Source of the DNA: an uncultured Oscillospiraceae bacterium
GTDB taxonomy: Bacteria; Bacillota; Clostridia; Oscillospirales; Oscillospiraceae
DNA: 59,017 nucleotides
NCBI GenBank assembly: GCA_934574095.1
Contig: CAKTMW010000005.1
Span: 1-59,017 of the forward strand
Reading direction: 5' to 3'
The notes beneath the pieces are model-generated. The model did no database searches. It had not been told where the DNA came from and worked only from the letters and a program-made list of their open reading frames with translations. Positions 51,763-58,792 of this stretch are shown piece by piece (position 1 is the stretch's first letter; each line of letters opens with the position of its first letter). The translations under genes and the position numbers were made by a program.

Positions 51763-52128
51763 TCAGCCCTCCTTCTGGAATGCGTCGATCATCTTCTGGA
51801 TCTCGTCCACCTCCGCCGCCGACAGCTTCTTGCGGGAGGTGAAGGCGGTAATGAAGGCCGGCAGGGACCCGTCAAAGGTCTCTTCTACAAATTGTTCGGT
51901 ACGGGCAGCGTAGAACTGCTCCTGGGTCATCACCACCGACACCAGGCCGTCCTCGTTCTTGAACAGTCCCTTTTCGCACAGCTTGCGCAGCACGGTATAA
52001 GTGGTGGGCTTCTTCCAGTTCAGCTCCCGCTGGCATATCTTCACCAGATCGCCCGACGGCAGCGGCGCGTAATGCCATACCAGCTCCGCGAACCGCAGCT
52101 GCACCTCGCCCAACTCCATATGGTCCAT
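51763..52128 (-). CDS. BlaI/MecI-family repressor (second cassette)
   Basis: A 121-aa winged-helix protein: MELGEVQLRFAELVWHYAPLPSGDLVKICQRELNWKKPTTYTVLRKLCEKGLFKNEDGLVSVVMTQEQFY. It is similar in layout to the repressor of the first cassette but clearly diverged in the recognition region (NWKKPTTYTVL against GWKRTTVHTVL). Its promoter lacks TACA/TGTA dyads, so the two cassettes are probably insulated from each other. It ends two bases before the M56 gene. Confidence 0.92.
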   Translation of the reverse strand: MDHMELGEVQLRFAELVWHYAPLPSGDLVKICQRELNWKKPTTYTVLRKLCEKGLFKNEDGLVSVVMTQEQFYAARTEQFVEETFDGSLPAFITAFTSRKKLSAAEVDEIQKMIDAFQKEG

Positions 52129-52146
52129 GTGGTTCCCCTCCTATTG

Positions 52147-52201
52147 GTTTACTCTGAATAAACTATAATTCGAGTCTATCATCGATAAACCGCTTTGTCA
52201 A
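52147..52201 (-). promoter_or_regulatory. Promoter of the second BlaI/M56 cassette
   Basis: TTGACA (52201-52196) and TAGACT (52178-52173), spacing 17. The dyad GTTTA-n7-TAAAC (52147-52163) lies downstream and may be the operator. Confidence 0.6.
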
Positions 52202-52230
52202 GGAAATTTTCAGAAATTTTGAAAAAAGGC

Positions 52231-52261
52231 TTGACTGTCAAGGGGCTTTACCCTTTACAAT
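52231..52261 (+). promoter_or_regulatory. MerR-type promoter with 19-bp spacer
   Basis: TTGACT (52231-52236) and TACAAT (52256-52261) are 19 bases apart, two more than optimal. Between and around them is the dyad GTcAAGGG-gcttta-CCCTTtAC (52237-52258). Long-spacer promoters with a central dyad are the mark of MerR activation. Confidence 0.8.
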
Positions 52262-52283
52262 GAGGGTACAAGGAGGTGACGCC

Positions 52284-53714
52284 ATGACCGTCAAGGAAAT
52301 GGAGGTCCTGTCGGGGATGATGCGGGCCAACATCCGGTTTTATGAATCGGAGGGCCTGCTGGCGCCGGCGCGGAGCGCCAACGGGTATCGGGACTATTCC
52401 GACCACGATCTGGAGGTGCTGAAGCGGATCAAGCTGCTGCGGAGCCTGCGCATCCCGCTGGAGGAGATCAAGGCGCTGCACAATGATACCGACGACCTGC
52501 TGCACACACTGGACCGGCACATCGCCGCGCTGGAAGCCGAGCGGCAGGGCGTTGACCGGGCGGATCGGGTATGCCGTGAAATGCGGACCGACGGCGTCAC
52601 CTATCAGACGCTGGACGCCCAGAAGTATCTGAACGCGCTGGATCGTCCCACGGAGGACGCAGCCCTGTCCGCTGATGTGATCCCCCCTATTCAGGCTCCA
52701 TGGCGGCGGTTCTTTGCGCGGGTGGTGGACCTGCTGCTGTACAAATGGCTGTGGGATATCTTTTTGCTGCTGGTGTGCCAGGTGAACATCTCCCGATACG
52801 CCGCCGTCTCCGGCCTGCTGAGCACGGTGGTAATCCTGTTGCTGATGCTCTTTCTGGAACCGCTGCTGCTGCACCTGTGGGGGACTACCCCCGGCAAGTG
52901 GATCATGGGGCTGTCGGTCGCCGACGACAGCGAAGGACGTCTCTCCTACGACGGCGCCCTGACCCGCACACTGGGGGTGCTGCGGTACGGCATGGGCTGG
53001 GGCATCATCCCCATCTACCGGCTGGTTCGGCTGTGGAAGAGTTACAGCGCCTGCGTGGATGGCAAATATCTCCCCTGGGAGGATGAGGCTGTGCTGTCGG
53101 CGCGGCAGCGAAAGCGGTGGTTCGCGCCGGTGATGGTGTGCGCCTACGCCGCCGTTACGCTAGGCGCCACCGTGCTGTCTGTTTATATCGCCGAGGCGCC
53201 CCGGCACCGGGGCAGCATCACGGCGGCGGAATTCTGCGATAATGTGAACCGGCTGGCGGACTACGAGGGCGTCGATCTGGGCGGCATCTGGGATGAGAAC
53301 GGACAGTGGCAGGCGGACAAGTACCGCGCCGTGATCCGCACAGGCGCCCAGGTGGACCCGCCGGACTTCACATTCTGGGAGGAAAAAGGCGCGGTAACGG
53401 CGGTGGAATTTCAGTTTTCCACCACCAACCGGGCAGTTTGGCCTTCCAACTATCGGGATCAGATGATCCTCTCGGCGCTGTCCTACGCCGGTGTACAGGA
53501 GGGCTTTTTCGGCTATGTGAAGGTCCGGGACGCTCTGGTGGCGGGTATACAGGAGCACCCCTATGAAGGCTTTTCCTTCACAGAAAACGGGGTGCGTATT
53601 ACCTGCGAGGTAAGCTGGTCGGGGTATCAGCAGGTGGGCGAGGAGCATCTCATTCCCGAAGATGGCCGGGAGGTGTCCTATCGTTTCTCGTTTAGGATGG
53701 AAAAAGAGGCATGA
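52284..53714 (+). CDS. Membrane-bound MerR-RDD fusion regulator
   Basis: The start at 52284 follows AAGGAGGTGACGCC. The 476-aa protein has a MerR DNA-binding domain at 1-70 (MTVKEMEVLSGMMRANIRFYESEGLLAPARSANGYRDYSDHDLEVLKRIK), a helical dimerisation part to about 125, an RDD-family membrane domain (about 138-275: PWRRFFARVVDLLLYKW ... GTTPGKWIMGLSV), a further membrane helix (about 285-305) and an extracytoplasmic C-terminal domain of about 170 residues. It probably senses an envelope signal and regulates from the membrane, starting with its own promoter. The first residues lack the usual Tyr-x-Ile-Gly start of MerR. Confidence 0.85.
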   Translation: MTVKEMEVLSGMMRANIRFYESEGLLAPARSANGYRDYSDHDLEVLKRIKLLRSLRIPLEEIKALHNDTDDLLHTLDRHIAALEAERQGVDRADRVCREMRTDGVTYQTLDAQKYLNALDRPTEDAALSADVIPPIQAPWRRFFARVVDLLLYKWLWDIFLLLVCQVNISRYAAVSGLLSTVVILLLMLFLEPLLLHLWGTTPGKWIMGLSVADDSEGRLSYDGALTRTLGVLRYGMGWGIIPIYRLVRLWKSYSACVDGKYLPWEDEAVLSARQRKRWFAPVMVCAYAAVTLGATVLSVYIAEAPRHRGSITAAEFCDNVNRLADYEGVDLGGIWDENGQWQADKYRAVIRTGAQVDPPDFTFWEEKGAVTAVEFQFSTTNRAVWPSNYRDQMILSALSYAGVQEGFFGYVKVRDALVAGIQEHPYEGFSFTENGVRITCEVSWSGYQQVGEEHLIPEDGREVSYRFSFRMEKEA

Positions 53715-53717
53715 AAA

Positions 53718-53751
53718 AGAGCGCCGTCCGGCTAAGCCAGACGGTGCTCTT
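53718..53751 (+). terminator. Terminator of the MerR-RDD gene
   Basis: AGAGCGCCGTC (53718-53728) pairs with GACGGTGCTCT (53740-53750) with one G-U pair, and a short T-rich tail follows. It lies 11 bases before the putative attachment site. Confidence 0.8.
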
Positions 53752-53761
53752 CTGTTTGAAG

Positions 53762-53773
53762 TTATTCCCACTC
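53762..53773 (-). other. Putative guaA-type attachment site (distal att)
   Basis: On the minus strand the 12 bases read GAGTGGGAATAA, identical to the last codons of guaA (Glu-Trp-Glu-stop), the target of a known group of integrases. No guaA coding sequence adjoins it. Orientation is that of a distal copy, with the element on the right. The AT-rich gap 53774-53991 holds no gene, only three GCTATCA copies (53878, 53888, 53901). Confidence 0.55.
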
Positions 53774-53991
53774 GCCAAGTGGAAACGCACTCTAAACTTT
53801 TTTGTATAGACCGTTTGATTCCATTTGGCTTTATTTGATACCAATTATCCCAATCCTATGGGGTATCCGACTTTCTGCTATCAAAAAGCTATCAGGGGAT
53901 GCTATCAATAGAAGAAATCAGCAATCAAGAATTATCTAAAGAATATTCTGCCAGATCATAATATATGCAATAATTACACGTTGCACAGTAG

Positions 53992-54585
53992 TTAGGCATT
54001 GATTTGATGCAACCAATCTATTATATTCATCCCTACTCTAGCAACATCTAATTCGTCCAATACTCCGCTATGCATTATCACGTTTCGTGATTTTTCGATT
54101 GTCTCAAATGTAGTACGTATCCACTCTTGAGCATTAGAAAAACCAAAGTATGGTTCAAAATAAGGCCAATTCCCCTGCGAACACATTATCTTAGGTAAAT
54201 CACCAAATTCCAAATATGACATCATCATATCACCACGATTTATATGCCATTTGACTTTGGTTTCAGAATCTTTTCTACTTTGCGCTTTCTCTCTAATACC
54301 GTTTTGTACACCTTTTGCCCACCAATCGTCGCCATATGCCCCAGCAAGTGTTGAGAAAACAAATTCTCGTGTTGCGTTTTCAAATGCTGTTATGGTCGCA
54401 AAAACGGTTATCATTGTTTTTGATTGCTCGACATATTTGCTGTCGATTTCATCGAAATGAAGTTCTTTTGCTAATGACTCAGAAAAGAAAGCTTCTTCTG
54501 CGGTATACTTTTTGTGACCGGCTTTGTCAAGGGCTTCTTCTGCCAGTATTCCTCGAAAAGCAAATGAATATAAATCCGTCTCCAT
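53992..54585 (-). CDS. Swt1-family HEPN-domain protein
   Basis: A 197-aa helical protein. The region TVFATITAFENATREFVFSTLAGAYGDDWWAKGV (about 60-95) and LEFGDLPKIMC ... EWIRTTFETIEKSRNVIMHSG (about 125-175) match Swt1-type HEPN domains. The catalytic motif R-x4-H is present as Arg167 and His172, so an RNase activity is plausible. HEPN nucleases are common in toxin-antitoxin, abortive-infection and other defence systems. It is encoded 13 bases after a DUF5343 gene, in an AT-rich island with a restriction system. The pairing suggests a two-gene defence or toxin module. Confidence 0.75.
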   Translation of the reverse strand: METDLYSFAFRGILAEEALDKAGHKKYTAEEAFFSESLAKELHFDEIDSKYVEQSKTMITVFATITAFENATREFVFSTLAGAYGDDWWAKGVQNGIREKAQSRKDSETKVKWHINRGDMMMSYLEFGDLPKIMCSQGNWPYFEPYFGFSNAQEWIRTTFETIEKSRNVIMHSGVLDELDVARVGMNIIDWLHQINA

Positions 54586-54598
54586 GTGCCGATATCTC

Positions 54599-55237
54599 CT
54601 ACTTTAACGGTAAGTGTTTGGTTAAACTTGCAAATAGAGCATCATAAACTGCCTGATCGCGTGTTGCAGGCAAATGAATGTGGATATCGTAATTCAAATC
54701 AATTCTGTGTCCTTCGTGAGGATGGGCAACCTTTGAAGTTAATCCGTTATCAGAGCTTTGCACAGGATCAGCATTTTGAGATTGAGTCGGTGTAGGTGAG
54801 CTTTGCGTTTCAGCCCAATCTGCATATCCGCATAAATTTATAAATGTGCTTGCCATATGTCCGATAGTTGCATTTTCTTTAGAACCATTAGTCAAGGTCT
54901 TGAATTTTCCTTCGACCTCTGCTTTCGTCATTTTGTTAGCAGACGTGTTAAGGGCAAACAAATCGGCGTATGCTTCTTTTATTCCCTCAGCAACCATTTG
55001 TTTTGAAAAGCTTTGATCCAAAAATTTGAAGTATCTTTCTGTTGGGGTTCCACTATCATCCAAAAAGCCAATTGCCTTTAATACGTTTACAAATTGTCTG
55101 TCATTTGAACTGGTAAAGCCTAAATCAGCCATGAACTTTGTTGTAAATTTGTCTGGGGCTTTTGCTGTCAGCATTGTATCAAAATACTGAGGAATTTTTG
55201 TGAAACTCCCTGTCATATAACTTGTCGGTAACGCCAT
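54599..55237 (-). CDS. DUF5343-domain protein
   Basis: A 212-aa soluble protein with the DUF5343 pattern: ALPTSYMTGSFTKIPQYFDTMLTAKAPDKFTTKFMADLGFTSSNDRQFVNVLKAIGFLDDSGTPTERYFKFLDQS, then KEAYADLFALN (about 1-125). A low-complexity linker (about 145-165) follows, and a C-terminal tail with the strand IDLNYDIHIHLPATRDQAVYDALFASL. The domain resembles a tandem winged-helix. It is upstream of, and co-transcribed with, the HEPN gene, and may be a DNA-binding regulator, antitoxin or sensor. The ATG follows GGAGGG. Confidence 0.75.
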   Translation of the reverse strand: MALPTSYMTGSFTKIPQYFDTMLTAKAPDKFTTKFMADLGFTSSNDRQFVNVLKAIGFLDDSGTPTERYFKFLDQSFSKQMVAEGIKEAYADLFALNTSANKMTKAEVEGKFKTLTNGSKENATIGHMASTFINLCGYADWAETQSSPTPTQSQNADPVQSSDNGLTSKVAHPHEGHRIDLNYDIHIHLPATRDQAVYDALFASLTKHLPLK

Positions 55238-55540
55238 AGTAATCCCTCCATAGATTATTTGAAATTTGTACTTTTTCTCCTTTAATCAGGTGTACATGTC
55301 ATACATGAGCAGTTTCAAAACTAACTCCTTTGGCCACGCAAACCAACTCATAAGGTGCAGATATATGTTGCTAATATCGTCGGTAATATACGAAGAGAAG
55401 CCAAACGATACGACATGGTTTATGCTGTCACAACAACGATGCGTGATAAATGTCCTTCCAGATGTGGTGTGTCTCGCGACTCATTGTATGTAGACTTATT
55501 GTATTCGATATTGTAGCATATATCATGGAGGTTTACAAGT
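55238..55540. promoter_or_regulatory. Divergent intergenic region with ATTGTA repeats
   Basis: This 303-bp AT-rich gap separates the DUF5343/HEPN pair from the controller gene. I see no gene in it. ATTGTA occurs three times (55483, 55498, 55510) just upstream of the controller start, and could be the controller's binding boxes. A symmetrical stretch TGTACATGTCATACATG lies at about 55292-55308. Confidence 0.4.
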
Positions 55541-55762
55541 ATGGATATAGTCAAGGTTTTTGGATCAAATGTTAAGCGGTATCGCCAGCAGACCGGGTTA
55601 TCTCAGGAGGCATTTGCAGAAAAGTGCGGTATGCACAGAACATACATTAGTGCTATTGAATGCTTTCGTAGGAGCATTTCGTTAGAAAATATTCAGAGAA
55701 TTGCAGATGCACTTGGCGTAGAACCATATAAACTATTTCTTATATCGGAGGAGGACGCATGA
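55541..55762 (+). CDS. XRE-family controller protein of the restriction system
   Basis: A 73-aa helix-turn-helix protein: FGSNVKRYRQQTGLSQEAFAEKCGMHRTYISAIECFRRSISLENIQRIADALGVEPYKLF. Size and sequence are those of C proteins that time restriction endonuclease expression after entry into a new host. Its stop overlaps the endonuclease start (ATGA), the usual C-R arrangement. The gene follows GGAGG with ten bases spacing and ATTGTA repeats that may be its binding boxes. Confidence 0.88.
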   Translation: MDIVKVFGSNVKRYRQQTGLSQEAFAEKCGMHRTYISAIECFRRSISLENIQRIADALGVEPYKLFLISEEDA

Positions 55763-56502
55763 AGCAGTTAAGAGAGAAAATTGAAGAATTGCTATGCAAT
55801 TCAAAATGTACGAAAGAGGAAATTTCTTCTATAATGCGTGAAAAAGCATTATATCCATTCAGTAGAGAGAGCCGAATTCTAGCATATCTGATGTCTCTTG
55901 GTGAAATTACATATGACGAATATGCTAAGCTCGACGAAGACTACTGCAATAGGAATCAGTTCCTCGAACTGTTTGATATGGCTCCCCGCACATATGGTCA
56001 AACATGGGGAGAAGAATACATTAGAAAATTGTTCCCGCAGTTCATCAAAGCTACGAAAGAAAACCTTGCCGACGTATACCCTGATTTTGACGGCGAATTT
56101 GATCTTTGGCTGGATGGTATTAGGATTGAGGTTAAAGCGTGTCGAGCAAATAGTACAAAAAGTAGTGGAAGTTTAGCCAGCCGAGCCTATTTACACACCG
56201 AGGCGCATGATACGGGGTTCAAATATCACTATCAGCAGTTAAAACCGTCTTGTTGCGATGTATTCATTTGGATTGGTACTTGTCGGGATACGTTGCTTTA
56301 TTGGGTTTTGAGTAGTGACGAACTTCTCAAAACAGGGAAACTAGGCTCGCAACATAGAAATGAACATACAGGAACGGCAGATAATCCAGTGTTTGAAGGG
56401 CAAGTGTTCATGACAGAAGATGAGTTGCTCCCGTTCTTTGTAAAAGAAGAAAACATACTTGATGCGGTTTATGCTAAGGGCAAGTCAAAAATCGATAAAT
56501 AG
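55759..56502 (+). CDS. Type II restriction endonuclease (PD-(D/E)XK)
   Basis: A 247-aa protein. The nuclease core is visible: YPDFDGEFDLWLDGIRIEVKACRA, with Asp115, Glu124 and Lys126 forming D-x8-ExK. A preceding helix has YGQTWGEEYIRKLFP. The specificity cannot be read from sequence. It is translationally coupled to the controller and converges with the methyltransferase, the two 3' ends overlapping by 18 bp. It should cleave unmodified DNA at the site protected by the methyltransferase. Confidence 0.85.
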   Translation: MKQLREKIEELLCNSKCTKEEISSIMREKALYPFSRESRILAYLMSLGEITYDEYAKLDEDYCNRNQFLELFDMAPRTYGQTWGEEYIRKLFPQFIKATKENLADVYPDFDGEFDLWLDGIRIEVKACRANSTKSSGSLASRAYLHTEAHDTGFKYHYQQLKPSCCDVFIWIGTCRDTLLYWVLSSDELLKTGKLGSQHRNEHTGTADNPVFEGQVFMTEDELLPFFVKEENILDAVYAKGKSKIDK

Positions 56503-58653
56503 ATTTTTACCAGCCAAAGCCGCTGTTATGATTTTTCTGTCTTGTACTGTTAAATGGTACAGACCCATGATCATGTCATCTAACTCGCTATATAGACCGC
56601 TAATGTTTTCGAAAGAGTTCATTATGCGGTCTACTTTTTTTATAATACTGTCCTGTTCTTCTGCTGAAACAATGGGTATTGGTACCTGTTCTATGTGTGA
56701 ACGGAGTAATTTGACAGAGTTGAATTTCTTTGAAATAAAAAAGGCTACAACGCTTGAATTAAGTATTGCAAGAACATACTTTATTGCAAGTCCATCAATT
56801 TCGGGGATAACAATATTACAACTGTTCAAAGAAAGTGTTTGCTTATTGTCATAAGTGAATACAGGTACTTCACTGATAAAGCGATAAAGTAGCTTTTCTT
56901 TTGCACGGTAGATTTCTATAGGAGCTACTTGCTGAAAAGATTCTGGCTCAAACCGGATGTAATTTCCAGACGGACACACTTTATATCTTTGAATATCGCT
57001 CCCCTTCAGAACCAACTCATTATCACTTTGTTTTTCTGTAGATATATATTCCTTATTATTACCCGTGACAATCCCAAGCGCAAATTTCGCATTTTCTTTC
57101 AAAAAAGCCGCATTTTCAATCCCACTAATCGTACTTAAGCAACGATTTTCTTCATCAGAAACATTGAATGAGAGGGTTCCGTCAGAGAAAGTGCGATGCT
57201 TTGAAATGACAAAAGTAGTATTGCCGGTTGAAACTTCACAGCCAAGGACTGTCTTAGCTGCGTCGGGCATAATTCCGAGAATTATAGAGGGACATTGTAC
57301 GCCGGAAAACACATTTCCTAAATAGGCAACAAATTTGAATGAACAGGTGTCGAGAATTAGTCTTCGTACCGCTTCATGTGCAGTTACGCTTAGAATAGCC
57401 TCAGGCAAAACAAACGCCATCACACCATTGTAAGTGAGCATAGTTAGCGCTTTTTCTACAAACAAGTCATACGACTCTAGACTTTTACCGGTTGCAGTTT
57501 GAAAAAGCTTGCGATATGTGATTACATTAGCTTCAGAAAATTCACTCCCCCACGGCGGATTTCCGAGTACAACATCAAATTTCTGCGTAAAGGTCATCAA
57601 ATATGTGTTACCGATAATGAATCTGGAATAAAGATCGGTAACGGTCATTTGGGGCGTCATAAGTGCAACATTGATTCTGGTGATATAAATGCTTATGGGG
57701 TCGATATCTTGACCATAAAGATTTGAGTAGTCCATTCCCATCATACCAAGTCTCAGCAAAAAATTACCGGTACCACAACAAGGATCACAGATCGTTCGCG
57801 CGTTCAAATTAACATCATTTTTGTATAGTCTTTCAATCAACTCATTTACAACCTTTTCGGGAGTATAATAGGCACCCCTGCTTTTTCGCCGGGCAATATC
57901 CTGTAAGGAAATATAAACAAAGCCTAACGAGTCTTCCCCGCTCACAAAAAGAATTTCTTTTGTCAATGCGGGCTGTAATCTTTCAAATAATGCAGAATCT
58001 ATGTTGTAGGATCCTAGCAAATCTTCAATTAGAATATGGAAATCGTCAAAGTGTTTTTGCGTCAAAAAATGCATTAGAAGGTTGTTATCTGAATACTGCT
58101 TATTTCGGCTTTGATAATAAAGCTGAACGGCAAAATTTGCAAGTACTGCAACCATATCCCTTTCATCTTCAATGATATTTAGTTCCAATAGTTCAGAAAC
58201 TAACCTCTTATTATTTTCAGTATGAATATAGTCTTTGTAGAGGATTTTTCCTGTGGAGGACTTTTTGTTTCTGCGGCTCTTAAGCTTCTTATTTTTGGGA
58301 TTTTTAAGTTCTGCCGAAAATCTTTCAATATATCCTCGGCTGAAAAACTGGTTATCAATGTCAGGGACAATCTTACCCAAGCGAATCCAGTTTTTTGCAG
58401 TTGCTTTTGATATAGACAATTCCTTACATACATCATCAACAGTAAAAATGTCGTGAACAACACCAATCTGGTCAGCTTTGTTACAACTTATATGTTTTCT
58501 TCGACCGTCGATAGGCTTGGAAGCAGTATCAGGTATTAGCCATACTCCGCTAACCATATTTGCACCGTCAATACGTCCTTGTTCACACAAAACTTGAACT
58601 CGTCTCTTTGATATGCTGAATTTTGAAGCCGCATCATTAACTGAAATATACAT
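56485..58653 (-). CDS. N6-adenine DNA methyltransferase with two N-terminal HTH motifs
   Basis: A 722-aa modification enzyme. Motif X/FTP-like GAYYTPEKVV at 260-269, AdoMet motif I TICDPCCGTGNF at 287-298 and catalytic NPPW at 365-368 define a gamma-class N6-adenine methyltransferase (TaqI-like). The C-terminal 300 residues form a target-recognition region. Unusually, residues 1-45 are a MerR/excisionase-like helix-turn-helix (ISVNDAASKFSISKRRVQVLCEQGRIDGANMVSGVWLIP), and 68-110 a second (FTVDDVCKELSISKATAKNWIRLGKI). These may let the enzyme repress its own gene. It pairs with the convergent endonuclease. Confidence 0.9.
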   Translation of the reverse strand: MYISVNDAASKFSISKRRVQVLCEQGRIDGANMVSGVWLIPDTASKPIDGRRKHISCNKADQIGVVHDIFTVDDVCKELSISKATAKNWIRLGKIVPDIDNQFFSRGYIERFSAELKNPKNKKLKSRRNKKSSTGKILYKDYIHTENNKRLVSELLELNIIEDERDMVAVLANFAVQLYYQSRNKQYSDNNLLMHFLTQKHFDDFHILIEDLLGSYNIDSALFERLQPALTKEILFVSGEDSLGFVYISLQDIARRKSRGAYYTPEKVVNELIERLYKNDVNLNARTICDPCCGTGNFLLRLGMMGMDYSNLYGQDIDPISIYITRINVALMTPQMTVTDLYSRFIIGNTYLMTFTQKFDVVLGNPPWGSEFSEANVITYRKLFQTATGKSLESYDLFVEKALTMLTYNGVMAFVLPEAILSVTAHEAVRRLILDTCSFKFVAYLGNVFSGVQCPSIILGIMPDAAKTVLGCEVSTGNTTFVISKHRTFSDGTLSFNVSDEENRCLSTISGIENAAFLKENAKFALGIVTGNNKEYISTEKQSDNELVLKGSDIQRYKVCPSGNYIRFEPESFQQVAPIEIYRAKEKLLYRFISEVPVFTYDNKQTLSLNSCNIVIPEIDGLAIKYVLAILNSSVVAFFISKKFNSVKLLRSHIEQVPIPIVSAEEQDSIIKKVDRIMNSFENISGLYSELDDMIMGLYHLTVQDRKIITAALAGKNLFIDF

Positions 58654-58792
58654 AGATTCCTCCAGTTATTTCGTAATTTAATGATCATATTATACTCACA
58701 AAAACGAATAGTGTCAATATTAATGATGATTTCATAGGAGCACAAATATTAAATGCGTCTGGAGTCTACAATTCATAATTGTGGTCTTCCTT

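Noticed and set aside
55266..55493. 75-aa plus-strand ORF between DUF5343 and the controller gene
   Set aside because: No ribosome site, no recognisable features, and it covers the expected divergent promoter region.
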